NCBI GenBank assembly: GCA_963778185.1
Contig: CAVZTF010000003.1
Coordinates: 682,001 to 746,000 of the forward strand
Direction of reading: 5' to 3'
DNA: 64,000 bases
From: RPQJ01 sp963778185
GTDB lineage: Bacteria > Pseudomonadota > Gammaproteobacteria > Steroidobacterales > Steroidobacteraceae
Shown here: in pieces, positions 33,258-41,845 of the stretch
Layout: the number at the start of each line of letters is the position of its first letter
Numbering within the stretch: the stretch's first letter is position 1
The notes under the pieces: model-generated
Database searches by the model: none
The model's input: only the letters and a program-made list of their open reading frames with translations
Told to the model about the DNA's origin: nothing
Program-made: the position numbers and the translations under genes

Positions 33258-33713
33258 GTGACCGCGCGCGGGGAAGTGATCCTGGCCTTCGACTACGGGT
33301 CGCGGCGCATCGGGCTCGCAGTCGGCCAGACGACCACTGGCACGGCGAGTCCCGCGGGCGTGATCGCGGTCGCCCAGGCCCCTGACTGGCTGGCCGTCGA
33401 ACGCAGTGTCCGGGAGTGGACGCCGGCGCGACTGCTGGTCGGCCTCCCCTATAATATGGACGGTTCTGAGACGGTCCTCACCGCCGCGTGCCGTGCGTTC
33501 GGCGACGAACTCGAGCGACGCTACGGCCTGCCCGTCGAATTCGTGGACGAGCGCCTCACCTCCGCGGCCGCGACGGCGGACCTGCGGGAGGCAAGGCGCT
33601 CGGGCGCGCGAACCCGCCGGGTGCGACGCGAGGACATCGACGCCAACGCCGCGCGGCTGATCCTCGAGACCTGGCTGCGCGAGTCCGCCACACCACCCTG
33701 GAGCGACCAGTGA
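33258..33713 (+). CDS. ruvX: Holliday junction resolvase-like / pre-16S rRNA nuclease (RuvX/YqgF)
   Basis: A 151-residue RNase H-fold protein implicated in maturation of the 16S rRNA 5' end. The family motifs are present: AFDYGSRRIGLAVG with the first catalytic aspartate D12, VGLPYNMDGSE, VEFVDERLTSA, and the C-terminal DANAARLILE. I assign the GTG at 33258, eight bases after the yqgE stop; the open frame upstream is a shadow. Its stop overlaps the GTG start of pyrB. Confidence 0.93.
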   Translation: MTARGEVILAFDYGSRRIGLAVGQTTTGTASPAGVIAVAQAPDWLAVERSVREWTPARLLVGLPYNMDGSETVLTAACRAFGDELERRYGLPVEFVDERLTSAAATADLREARRSGARTRRVRREDIDANAARLILETWLRESATPPWSDQ

Positions 33714-34711
33714 CCATCGACACGGGCCAACAGCTGCAGCGCGACCCGGCGGGCCGGTTGCGCCACCTTCTCACGCTCGAAGGCCTCACCGCCGACGAAC
33801 TCACGCAGCTCCTGGACCTCGCGCAGTTCTACGTGCGCCTCCCTGGCGACCTCCCCGCACGCGACCAGAGCCTCGCCGGCCGCACGGTGGCCAACCTGTT
33901 CTTCGAGCCGAGCACGCGCACACGCGTGTCGTTCGAGCTGGCCGCGACCCGCCTCGGCGCCGACGTGGTGAACCTCGACCTGCACTCCTCCTCGCGCGTG
34001 AAGGGAGAGACGGTGCTCGACACCGTCTATACGCTCCAGGCGATGCAGGCGGACGTGCTCGTCATGCGCGACGCCGAGCCCGGCCTGCCGGCTTATGTCG
34101 CCGAGCACGTCGCCCCGCACGTGAGCGTGCTGAACGCTGGCGAGGCGCACGTCTCGCACCCGACGCAGGGCCTGCTCGACGTGCTCACCATCCGCCAGCG
34201 CAAGGGCGAGCTCGACGGCCTGAGCGTCGCGATCGTGGGCGACGTCCGCCACTCGCGCGTCGCACGCTCCACGGGCCGCGCGCTGCTCACGCTGGGCGTG
34301 GGCGAGTTGCGCCTCGTGAGCCCGGCGAGCCTGATGCCGGAGCCGGGCGAGTTCGGGCGCGCGAGCCGCCACACCAGCCTCGCGGAAGGCATCCGCGGCG
34401 CGGACGTCGTGATGGCGCTGCGCATACAACGCGAGCGCATGGCGGAGTCCGACCTGCTCGATCCGGAGGCCTTCTACCGCGAGTGGGGCATCAGCACGGA
34501 GAACCTGCGCCACGCGAAGCCAGACGCCATCGTGATGCACCCGGGCCCGATGAACCGCGGCGTCGAGATCACGAGCGAGGTCGCCGACGGCCCGCAGTCG
34601 GTGATCCGCCAGCAGGTGACGAACGGCGTCGCGGTGCGCATGGCCGTGCTCGCGACGATCGTGCGCAACGTGCAGATGCACAACGTCGAGGCGGGACGGA
34701 GGGCCGGATGA
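33710..34711 (+). CDS. pyrB: Aspartate carbamoyltransferase catalytic subunit
   Basis: Catalyses formation of N-carbamoyl-L-aspartate from carbamoyl phosphate and aspartate, the committed step of pyrimidine synthesis. The 333-residue product has the carbamoyl-phosphate motif PSTRTRVSFELA, the catalytic loop SSSRVKGETVLDT, HVSHPTQGLLDVLTI and the C-terminal HPGPMNRGVEI. The GTG start overlaps the ruvX stop. The larger N-terminal extension matches the pseudomonad-type class that assembles with a dihydroorotase-like partner, but no pyrC-like gene follows; a PyrK-type gene does. No pyrR precedes it. Confidence 0.96.
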   Translation: MTIDTGQQLQRDPAGRLRHLLTLEGLTADELTQLLDLAQFYVRLPGDLPARDQSLAGRTVANLFFEPSTRTRVSFELAATRLGADVVNLDLHSSSRVKGETVLDTVYTLQAMQADVLVMRDAEPGLPAYVAEHVAPHVSVLNAGEAHVSHPTQGLLDVLTIRQRKGELDGLSVAIVGDVRHSRVARSTGRALLTLGVGELRLVSPASLMPEPGEFGRASRHTSLAEGIRGADVVMALRIQRERMAESDLLDPEAFYREWGISTENLRHAKPDAIVMHPGPMNRGVEITSEVADGPQSVIRQQVTNGVAVRMAVLATIVRNVQMHNVEAGRRAG

Positions 34712-35601
34712 GCGATCGCGGGCACCGTGGCACGATCTTCGTCGAGGACGCCGAACTCCTCGCGCGGCAGGAATTCCCGGGCCGACAGTTCGTGATCCGC
34801 CTGCGCGCGCCGAAGTGCGCGGCCGCCGCGAGCCCGGGCAGCTTCGCTCACCTCACCTGCGACCCGCTCATGCCGATGCGGCGGCCTCTCTCGATCATGC
34901 GGGCCGACGCCGCGGCCGGATGGATCGAGATCCTCTACAAGATCGTGGGCCCGGGGCTCGAGGCGCTGTCGCAGCAACCGCTGGGCGCGACCATCAGCGT
35001 GATGGGCCCGATCGGCCACGGCTTCACGCCCTCGCCACCCCGACCGAAGACCCTGCTCGTGGGCGGCGGCGTGGGCATCCCGCCGATGGTGTTCCTCGCG
35101 GAGACGCTGAAGTCACGGCGTGACGCGGACTGGCAGCCGCTCGTGCTGATGGGCTCGGAGATTCCGTTCCCGTTCCGCGCGCGGCCCTCGACGATCATGG
35201 TTCGAGGCATGCCGGCCGAGGCCATCGCCTGCATGCCGCTGCTCGACGACTGGGGTGTGCCGAGCCGGCTCGCCACGTGCGCGGGCTTCCCGGGCTGCTT
35301 CGACGGCTACGTCACCGACCTCGCGTCCAAGTGGCTCGGGTCGCTCGACGCGGTCTCGCTCGCGCAGGTGGAGATGTTCGCATGCGGGCCGACGCCGATG
35401 CTGCAGTCCGCGGCGAAGGTGGCGCGCCGTTTCGGCGTGCCCTGCCAGGTGTCGCTGGAAGAGTTCATGGCCTGCGCGGTCGGCGGCTGTGCCGGGTGCG
35501 CGGTACCGGTCGTCCAGCCGAACGGCGAACTCGCCATGAAGCGTGTCTGTGTGGACGGACCGGTGTTCGACGCCAACGCGGTCTATCCGCCGGCGGCGTG
35601 A
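34708..35601 (+). CDS. pyrK: Dihydroorotate dehydrogenase electron-transfer subunit (PyrK-type)
   Basis: Iron-sulfur flavoprotein that passes electrons from class 1B dihydroorotate dehydrogenase to NAD. The 297-residue protein has a ferredoxin-reductase-like flavin domain (RRPLSIMRAD, key for FAD), the nucleotide-binding LLVGGGVGIPPMVFLAE, FACGPTPMLQ, and the C-terminal [2Fe-2S] cysteines C256, C261, C264 and C281 in the PyrK pattern CX4CX2CX16C. The ATG overlaps the pyrB stop, strong evidence of co-translation. The catalytic PyrD1B subunit is not in the window. Other reductases share this fold, so the symbol rests on the cysteine pattern plus the pyrB context. Confidence 0.85.
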   Translation: MSDRGHRGTIFVEDAELLARQEFPGRQFVIRLRAPKCAAAASPGSFAHLTCDPLMPMRRPLSIMRADAAAGWIEILYKIVGPGLEALSQQPLGATISVMGPIGHGFTPSPPRPKTLLVGGGVGIPPMVFLAETLKSRRDADWQPLVLMGSEIPFPFRARPSTIMVRGMPAEAIACMPLLDDWGVPSRLATCAGFPGCFDGYVTDLASKWLGSLDAVSLAQVEMFACGPTPMLQSAAKVARRFGVPCQVSLEEFMACAVGGCAGCAVPVVQPNGELAMKRVCVDGPVFDANAVYPPAA

Positions 35602-35908
35602 ACCCGCTGCGGTACCGCTGGTGAGGCGTGGGCGTGGGCGTGGGGGGAACGCAGGTCAGGCGACGGTGACGGGCGTTCCTTGCGGGCTGGCCCTGGCTCG
35701 CGAAGAAGACATGCTCGCCCGGACGAACCCGCAAGGAACGCCGCACACACCGCGCCTGAGCTGCGTCCACCGAACGGCGGACTTCGCACGGCGCTGAGCG
35801 AACTCACGCGCGTGGCGGGTTGCAGCTCATCGCTGTGCCGACTGCGCACCGGCGCCGACCGCCTTCGGACAGGAGCGGCCACCCTCGCCAACTACCCGGG
35901 GTTCCTCG
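35602..35908. other. Non-coding stretch after the pyr operon
   Basis: About 300 bases without a convincing gene. It holds short tandem GGCGTG units (near 35627-35645) and a 15-base perfect inverted repeat listed separately. Open frames present have no recognisable product. Confidence 0.5.
35672..35742. repeat. 15-bp perfect inverted repeat with 41-base spacer
   Basis: GGCGTTCCTTGCGGG at 35672-35686 is matched by its exact reverse complement CCCGCAAGGAACGCC at 35728-35742. No T run follows on either strand, so a simple terminator is unlikely. It could be a REP-like or small mobile-element relic, or form an RNA stem downstream of pyrK. Confidence 0.6.
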
Positions 35909-36652
35909 CTATGGCATGCGTTTACTGTCGCTCAGGGACTTCGCAAGGTCTCGGAGTAGTGCAGCACAATCGCCTCGCCACGCACTGCCGTGCATGCAGG
36001 CGAGCACTGCCGGATTGTCGCCGGCCAGCCGCTCGAGCATCGCGGTCGTGTCCGGAGCGTGCGCGTAGTAATCCATCTGGGCGCGGAATGCCTCGCTTGG
36101 CCCGAGTATGTCGGCCTCGGTGACGGGCTCCTCACCCGGCCCGCCCTGGGTGAAAAGGTCGCCGCAGAACAGGGCACGGGCACGTGTGTCGAACATCAGG
36201 CCGCATTCCCAGGCGTGCGGGAGGTGAGGCGTGTCGTACCAGCGAACTGCATGCTTGCCGAGCCTGAGGACCTCCCCGTCGGCCAGCGCCCGCGCGGGCC
36301 TGTCGGCAACGTCGTTCACGGACACCATGGCCGCGACCCGACTGCAGACCGGTACGGCCTGCGGCGCAGCCGTGAGGAAGTCGTTGAGCGCGCCGCATTC
36401 GTCCGCCTCGAAGTGCGAAAAAGCAATGTAACGCAGGTTTTCGAGCGGCAGGATCGTGCCGACGGCTTCGCTGACCAAAGGGAACATGCGTCGCGGCCCC
36501 GTGTGAAACACGAGCGGCTCATCGTCCGCGATCAGGTACTGGTTGAAGTTGAAGGCGCCGGATCCGTCGGGAAGGACCACCGGCGTATTGATTCGATAGA
36601 TGCCGTCGGCGATCTCGTGCACATTGGTGCCAGCACTCGCATTCGTGATCAT
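35909..36652 (-). CDS. MBL-fold metallohydrolase, flavodiiron/ODP-like
   Basis: A 247-residue metallo-beta-lactamase-fold protein without other domains. The metal motif reads SHFEADECG (H80, E82, D84, E85), the HxExD pattern of oxygen-binding diiron/flavodiiron proteins rather than the HxHxDH of hydrolases, with a glutamate where the last histidine is usual. Further ligands are likely in HLPHAWECG, FCGDLFTQGG and ACMHGS. No flavodoxin domain follows, so an electron donor would have to be separate. It may bind oxygen or NO as a sensor or reductase; this is inferred from the motif. Confidence 0.8.
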   Translation of the reverse strand: MITNASAGTNVHEIADGIYRINTPVVLPDGSGAFNFNQYLIADDEPLVFHTGPRRMFPLVSEAVGTILPLENLRYIAFSHFEADECGALNDFLTAAPQAVPVCSRVAAMVSVNDVADRPARALADGEVLRLGKHAVRWYDTPHLPHAWECGLMFDTRARALFCGDLFTQGGPGEEPVTEADILGPSEAFRAQMDYYAHAPDTTAMLERLAGDNPAVLACMHGSAWRGDCAALLRDLAKSLSDSKRMP

Positions 36653-36699
36653 GCGGGTCTCCTTGAGTTGCGCCCAGGACGCGCCGGGACCGGCAGGGC

Positions 36700-37152
36700 G
36701 TGACCCCCCCTGCAGGCCCAGCCTGCAACAAGATTACACCCGCGGAGCCGCTTCAAGTCGCCGCGTTCATGGCGGAAGAATTTCCGCAGACAAGCGTCGT
36801 AATCGAAGCGGTCGGCGGCCGCGGCGCCACCGTGTCACTCGAAGTCGGTCTCAACGACCTGCGCCCGGGCGGAACCGTCTCCGGTCCGGCGCTCATGGGC
36901 GTGGCGGACGCTGCACTGTACGCGGCGCTGCTCGGCGAGATCGGCATCGTCCCGCTGGCAGTGACCACCAACCTCTCGATCAACTTTCTCAGGAAGCCGG
37001 AAGCGGGCCGGCGCGTGATCGGTGTGTGCAGGCTCATGAAAGTCGGCAAGGCGCTCGCTGTTGGAGAGGTGTCGCTGTACTCGGACGGACACAGCGAGCC
37101 TGTGGCTCACGTTGTCGGCACGTACTCCATTCCGCCCGGACACTCGAGGTGA
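36700..37152 (+). CDS. PaaI-type hotdog-fold thioesterase
   Basis: A 150-residue single hotdog-domain protein of the PaaI/YdiI-like acyl-CoA thioesterase group. The block LRPGGTVSGPALMGVADAALYAALL carries the aspartate position typical of the active site, and AVTTNLSINFLRKPEAGRRVIG is a standard strand pair of the fold. The GTG start at 36700 gives a full N-terminal helix; an ATG at 36769 is a shorter alternative. It is divergent from the MBL-fold gene with 47 bases between starts. Substrate unknown. Confidence 0.82.
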   Translation: MTPPAGPACNKITPAEPLQVAAFMAEEFPQTSVVIEAVGGRGATVSLEVGLNDLRPGGTVSGPALMGVADAALYAALLGEIGIVPLAVTTNLSINFLRKPEAGRRVIGVCRLMKVGKALAVGEVSLYSDGHSEPVAHVVGTYSIPPGHSR

Positions 37153-37265
37153 TACGAGTCCCTGATCGGGTCTCGCCCCCGGAACATGCCGCGCACCGAT
37201 GGGCCCGGACATCGTGTATACCGGTGTGCATCACGGTCGCCAGACTCCACGAGTCAACGGAACGC

Positions 37266-37559
37266 ATGACGTACCCGACCCATCGGCTTGACCACGTCGC
37301 GGCAACGGCCGCCGACTGGGGCCTTTCCCAGCCGAAGGAGCACGGTGAAGACGACCGCAAGCGGCCCCTCTCCGCGGTCGCCACGGACCTGAACGGGCGC
37401 CTGAAGCAATGTTGCAAGGACGCCGACTGCCCGTCTGGAGCCGCGCGGGAGATGCGCCGTCACCTGGCCCTTTTTGCGCGCTATGGGCTACCCAACCCCA
37501 AGGCAACGCAGCTGGTCCGGGACCTGACGATGAAGGCATTCACGTCGCACAAACGATGA
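37266..37559 (+). CDS. Hypothetical protein
   Basis: A 97-residue open frame from the ATG at 37266 without recognised family. It is charged and helical in its second half (AAREMRRHLALFARYGLPN), with a CCKDADC cysteine group around residues 50-56. It lies between the thioesterase and a convergent quinone reductase remnant. Coding status is likely from frame length and composition but unproven. Confidence 0.45.
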   Translation: MTYPTHRLDHVAATAADWGLSQPKEHGEDDRKRPLSAVATDLNGRLKQCCKDADCPSGAAREMRRHLALFARYGLPNPKATQLVRDLTMKAFTSHKR

Positions 37560-37591
37560 ACCCGATTGGCTCGCGCCGCCGGGTTCGTTTA
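37552..37591. terminator. Possible bidirectional terminator hairpin
   Basis: GAACCCG pairs with CGGGTTC around a 15-base loop, with AAAC upstream and GTTT downstream extending the stem past a bulge. It lies at the junction of the convergent hypothetical gene and the quinone reductase remnant and overlaps the stop codon of the latter. Confidence 0.3.
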
Positions 37592-38111
37592 TCGTGAACC
37601 GATACGCAACATGACCTTGCCGGTCCGACCGGGTTTGAGGGAGGCCGCCACGGCCGCGGACGCTCGCTCCAGCGGATAGGTCTCACTCACCTCGGTCTGG
37701 AATACGCCCTCGGCAGTCAATCGCGAACTCCTGCCAGACACCATGCGGCGGACCTCCCCCCGCCACGGCAACGCGTTTACCGACGAGACGTTTCGCCAGG
37801 AATCCGCCACCGCACGCATCGACGATGCCGACACCTTCCGCGCCGAGCGCGTACGGAGGAGTTGGGCATTCAATGCTGCGGCCAGGATCGGAGCACACAC
37901 GCGGATCGGCTGCAGTCCGACCCTGGTTCCAGATGAGGCGTTCCAGCGCCTGATGGTAGATGCCGCGGACGTGATGGAAATCGGGCGGGTGCACCGGGCA
38001 CATCAGCATGCGCACACGGACCTCTCCGCGGGACGGCTCGGGCACCTGGATCTCGTCGATGCGGATGTCGTCGGGGCTCTGCGTGACGGCGTGGACGCGT
38101 GCGGATTTCAT
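37589..38111 (-). pseudogene. MDR (zinc-free quinone) oxidoreductase with internal deletion
   Basis: The N-terminal part (from ATG 38111, MKSARVHAV) reads as a medium-chain reductase: DIRIDEIQVPEPSRGEVRVRM, PPDFHHVRG, and ALGAEGVGIVDACGGG. At about 37700 similarity stops and the frame ends at 37683. In the next frame the last 40 residues of the same family appear (GVFQTEVSETYPLERASAAV, then SLKPGRTGKVMLRIG) up to the stop at 37589. Roughly 150 residues, including the NADPH-binding Rossmann core, are absent. The gene is therefore an internal-deletion pseudogene, with both ends still in place. Confidence 0.75.
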
Positions 38112-38219
38112 TCGGATCGCTCCGGGGTCGGATCATACCGTGCCCGGATTCTGAACCCGCCTGGAACCCAAGGTGAAACGGGCGCGAATACACCCGACCG
38201 ACTGCCCGGGCTCAACCTC

Positions 38220-39521
38220 TCAGCGCAGCGGGCTCACCCGGACAAGCTCGATTCGTGGCCCGGCCATCTCGACGATCTCGACCTCGAAGTCCGGGAACCG
38301 CACCCGCTCGCCCTGCCTCGGCAGGCGACCCAAACGCTCCTGAACGAGACCGCCGACGCTGTTCACGTCGACGATCGGTGTCGGCTTGCCGATGGCGTCC
38401 TCGAGACTCAACAACGAGAGGCTGCCGGCCCCGGTCACCGAGCCGTCGCCCGCGTGCTGCCACGACGGCGTCTTCTTCGCGAACTCGTCCTCGATCGGCC
38501 CGAACAGCGCCTCGATGACGTGCTCGAATGTCACGAAGCCGATCTCGGTGCCCAGCTCGTCGGTGACGATGCCGAAGTGAGGGTCGCCGGTCCGGAAGGC
38601 CTTGAGCACCTTCAACAGCGGCGCATTCTCGTCGAAGTACGGTATCCGGCGCAGGTAGGGCTGCAGGTCCCGGATATCGCGGAGTCGTTCGTCGGCGGCA
38701 ATGAGGTCCTTGATGTGCAGCAAGCCCGTAAAACGGCCGGATTCCGCATCACGGACCGGGTAGCGCGTGTAACGCGACGCGCGCACCTCGGCGAGAACTT
38801 CGCCGACCGAGCTGCCCGCCGACAACCAGACGAGTTCGGACAGGGGACGCATCAGGTCGCCAATGGTCAGCTCCCCGAGCTCCAGACCGTGGACGAGAAT
38901 CTGCGTCTCGACCGACCCGAGTTCGCCATGTCGATGACTGGCCCGCAACACGCTGCGCAGCTCGTCGACCGAGTGCACCGCGTCGCCCTCGGACGCCAGC
39001 TCCACGCCGAGGCGTCGCACGATCACGTTGGCGGCGCCGTTCAACACCCAGATGAATGGATACGTCAGCCAGTAGAACACGTACAGCGGCAATGCCGTGT
39101 TGAGCGACACCGTCTCGGCGCGACGGATCGCGACCGACTTGGGTGCGAGCTCGCCGAGCACGATGTGCAGGAACGAGATGAAGGCAAACGCCACCGCGAA
39201 CGCGATGCTGTGCAGCACCTGGGGGTCGGTGACGCCGAAGTGACGCAGCAACGGCTCGAGCAGCCGGGCAAACGCCGGTTCCCCGATCCAGCCGAGGCCG
39301 AGCGACGCGAGCGTGATGCCGAGCTGGCAGGCGGACAGGTAGGCATCGAGGTGGGTGCGAACCGTGCGCAGCACCCGGCCACGCAGTCCGTGGGTCTTTC
39401 CCAGCTCGTCCGCCTGCGTCCGGCGCAGTTTGACGATGGCAAACTCGGCCGCAACGAAGAAGCCGTTCAGAAGGACGAGCGCGAAGCCCAGCAGCGCAAG
39501 TAACAGGGGCTCGATCCACAT
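38220..39521 (-). CDS. CorC/HlyC family (CNNM, CBS-pair) membrane protein
   Basis: A 433-residue inner-membrane protein of the hemolysin C/CorC family, possibly a magnesium or cobalt efflux transporter. The N-terminal CNNM/DUF21 domain (residues 1 to about 190) has hydrophobic helices starting LLLALLGFALVLLNGFFVAAEFA and the conserved LGELAPKSVAI. A CBS pair follows (IGDLMRPLSELV near 215, YTRYPVRD; second CBS containing GIVTDELGTEIGFVTFEHVIEALFG). A C-terminal CorC_HlyC domain ends with VRFPDFEVEIVEM. The ATG at 39521 fits the family. It is divergent from the beta-lactamase-fold gene. Confidence 0.92.
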   Translation of the reverse strand: MWIEPLLLALLGFALVLLNGFFVAAEFAIVKLRRTQADELGKTHGLRGRVLRTVRTHLDAYLSACQLGITLASLGLGWIGEPAFARLLEPLLRHFGVTDPQVLHSIAFAVAFAFISFLHIVLGELAPKSVAIRRAETVSLNTALPLYVFYWLTYPFIWVLNGAANVIVRRLGVELASEGDAVHSVDELRSVLRASHRHGELGSVETQILVHGLELGELTIGDLMRPLSELVWLSAGSSVGEVLAEVRASRYTRYPVRDAESGRFTGLLHIKDLIAADERLRDIRDLQPYLRRIPYFDENAPLLKVLKAFRTGDPHFGIVTDELGTEIGFVTFEHVIEALFGPIEDEFAKKTPSWQHAGDGSVTGAGSLSLLSLEDAIGKPTPIVDVNSVGGLVQERLGRLPRQGERVRFPDFEVEIVEMAGPRIELVRVSPLR

Positions 39522-39708
39522 GGGTGACGGACAGTGTACAGGTTGGCGTGACCGGGCCACACACTGCGAGTACGGCAACCTCGATCGCAGTCACGCCACC
39601 CTGCTACGATGCTCGTCATGGCGCGCGGGCATGGTGTTTCCTCGGCCGCTGCCCATTTCGGAATTCTGCCGCCTGTCACGATCAGCAGACATGCACAGGG
39701 GACTGTCG

Positions 39709-40881
39709 ATGCAAAGACTCGTATTCGCAGCGCTGGCCTTGCTGGCGGTCACGACCGCCCGGGCGGACGATGCCCCCCCTCCACCTGACCAGGGCATCAG
39801 CAGCATCCTGTTCTGGACGCCGGCCCAGCAGGAGACCGGCTACCGCACCATCGAGAAAATCTTTCCGACCCGGGTAATCGAGGCGGGCGCGAACCCCTAT
39901 CCGCTTCCGGCCGCGAGCGGCGCGTTCGACGTGCGCTACGAGTTCAGGGGCCGGAAGTGGACGACCGATACCTACATGAAGGAGAACCGGCTCTCCGGCC
40001 TGCTCATCATCCAGGACGGCAGGATCCTGCTGGAGCGCTACGGCCTGGGGCGGACGCCACAGGATCGCTGGACGTCGTTCTCGGTCGGCAAGTCGGTCAC
40101 CTCGACGCTGATCGGCGCCGCGATCAAGGACGGTCATGTCAAGAGCCTCGAGGCGATGGTGACCGACTACCTTCCGGGCTTGAAGGGCAGCGCCTACGAA
40201 GGCGTGACCATTCGTAACCTGCTGACGATGACGAGTGGCGTGAAGTGGAACGAGGACTACAGCGACCCGAAATCAGACGTGGCGCTGTTCGCGCTGGGAA
40301 ATCCCGGACCGGACGGAGAGAATCCGATCGTCGCCTACATGGCGAGACTGCCACGCGAGGCCACACCGGGCACGAAGTTCGTCTACAAGACCGGTGAGAG
40401 CGACCTGATCGGCGTGCTGCTGGAGCGCGCCACGGGGAAGCGCCCTGCAGACTACCTGTCGCAGAAGATCTGGTCGAAATTCGGCATGGAGCAGGACGGC
40501 ATCTGGATGCTCGATCGCGCCGGCGAGGAGCTCGGCGGCTGCTGCATCTCGATGACGTTGCGCGACTACGGGCGCTTCGGCCTGTTCATCTTGAACGGCG
40601 GTGTCGCAGGCGGCGAACAGGTGTTGCCGACCGATTTCCTCGCGCAGGCGACCCGGACGCAGGTCCAGAGCGACTTCGGCAACTACGGCTACGGCTTCCA
40701 GTGGTGGATCCACCCGGACGGCGCCTACGAGGCCGTCGGCATCTTCGGTCAGTCGATCTACGTCAATCCGGCGGAAAAGCTGATCATCGTGACCAACAGC
40801 GCGTGGGCGCACGCGGACGCACCGGAGCCGCATGCGTTCCACGACGCGTATGTGGAAGCGGTGGTGCAGACACTGCACTAG
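39709..40881 (+). CDS. Beta-lactamase-fold serine hydrolase (class C-like)
   Basis: A 390-residue exported serine hydrolase of the beta-lactamase/penicillin-binding-protein-like family. A signal peptide (MQRLVFAALALLAVTTARA) precedes the domain. The SxxK nucleophile motif is in SFSVGKSVTS; the second motif is a YKT/YxS-type FVYKTGESD; GVFGQSIYVNPAEKL-like sequence (key word GQSIYVNP) occupies the third-motif region. AGGGGA sits six bases before the ATG at 39709. Such proteins are often esterases or D-aminopeptidases and only rarely beta-lactamases; resistance should not be assumed. Confidence 0.87.
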   Translation: MQRLVFAALALLAVTTARADDAPPPPDQGISSILFWTPAQQETGYRTIEKIFPTRVIEAGANPYPLPAASGAFDVRYEFRGRKWTTDTYMKENRLSGLLIIQDGRILLERYGLGRTPQDRWTSFSVGKSVTSTLIGAAIKDGHVKSLEAMVTDYLPGLKGSAYEGVTIRNLLTMTSGVKWNEDYSDPKSDVALFALGNPGPDGENPIVAYMARLPREATPGTKFVYKTGESDLIGVLLERATGKRPADYLSQKIWSKFGMEQDGIWMLDRAGEELGGCCISMTLRDYGRFGLFILNGGVAGGEQVLPTDFLAQATRTQVQSDFGNYGYGFQWWIHPDGAYEAVGIFGQSIYVNPAEKLIIVTNSAWAHADAPEPHAFHDAYVEAVVQTLH

Positions 40882-40996
40882 GTCCTGTTGCTGCAGCGTC
40901 AATCCGCGACCAGGCAACTCCGCCTCTCGCATCGCCGCCAATGCGGCCTGCCGCACCGACAGCCGTCGTTCCGGCGCCTACTCTCGAGCCAGGAGA

Positions 40997-41521
40997 ATGG
41001 TCGCCGTGTTGTGCATTTCATGCCCCCGCTTCATGCCGGTCATCGTGTTGTGCGGTGTCGTCGGGGCGGCCGCCTGCACACGTTCAGCCGAGGAATGCGC
41101 CGCCGCGGACCCCGCCCAGCCGGACACGCAGTCGCCGCCGGGAACGGCGATGGGACCGGACCTGTCCGGCTGCAAGCGCACCGGCATTGCTTCCTTTTAT
41201 GCGAAGAAGTTCACCGGCCGGAAGATGGCGGATGGCACGCGCATGGACCCGAACACCGGCAATGCCGCGAGCAGGACGCTGCCACTCGGAACGACGGCGA
41301 AGGTGACCAATGTCGAGACCGGCCAGAGTGCCGAGGTCACGATCCAGGATCGCGGGCCCTACGTGAAGGGCCGGATCATTGACCTGTCCCCGGCGACTGC
41401 GCGTGAGATCGGTCTGGAGCAACGAGACGGCATCGCCACGGTCGTCGTGGCGCCGATCGAGGTGCCGCTGCCCGACGGCAGCGTGAAGCAGGGTTCCTCG
41501 GCCGGCGACAAGGCCAGGTGA
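40997..41521 (+). CDS. RlpA-like lipoprotein (double-psi beta-barrel)
   Basis: A 174-residue exported protein of the RlpA family, which bind or cleave denuded glycan strands of peptidoglycan. The N-terminal hydrophobic stretch VIVLCGVVGAAAC ends in a lipobox-like AAAC, so a lipoprotein is likely. The barrel domain carries the hallmarks GIASFYAKKFTGRKMADGTRMD, LPLGTTAKVTN and VTIQDRGPYVKGRIIDLS. No SPOR domain follows. The ATG at 40997 lies immediately after AGGAGA; the in-frame GTG at 41006 has better spacing and may be the true start. Confidence 0.85.
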   Translation: MVAVLCISCPRFMPVIVLCGVVGAAACTRSAEECAAADPAQPDTQSPPGTAMGPDLSGCKRTGIASFYAKKFTGRKMADGTRMDPNTGNAASRTLPLGTTAKVTNVETGQSAEVTIQDRGPYVKGRIIDLSPATAREIGLEQRDGIATVVVAPIEVPLPDGSVKQGSSAGDKAR

Positions 41522-41845
41522 CACTTCCGCCGCCGTGCCGCCCCACCTCAATCTGCGCAAATCCCCTCGGGCTGAGATACCGCTGCGTGGAGGTCATGAC
41601 CAACCCCGGCCCATGTGACGCCGCGCGGTCACTCCGAGATCTGCGCCCGTTGTCGGTCGAGGCCCCACGGCTGCCGCTCGCGCCTTGCGATCGCCCGTCG
41701 GGCTGCCATTGCACCTATCGGCACTTCGACGATCGCCGCCAGGGACCGCGTCGCGAGCGTAAGATCGCCACGCTGCCTTTCGTGCACAAGGGCCCCGAGC
41801 AGCGCAAGGGGCGTGGTCGACGGGACGGCGACTACGAGTAGGTGC
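41522..41845. other. Region without a convincing gene
   Basis: About 320 bases between rlpA-like and the phosphatase gene. A 107-codon plus-strand frame and a minus-strand frame (41629-41850, about 73 codons) are open but match no family I recognise. The phosphatase promoter must lie here. Confidence 0.45.

Noticed and set aside
39709..40881. Acquired beta-lactamase resistance gene
   Set aside because: The fold is shared, but the sequence resembles general serine hydrolases; no specific beta-lactamase subclass features were seen.
41565..41600. TPP riboswitch fragment (GGCTGAGAT)
   Set aside because: Only one short element matches; the downstream conserved ACCCTT...GAACCTGA blocks are absent and no thiamine gene follows.
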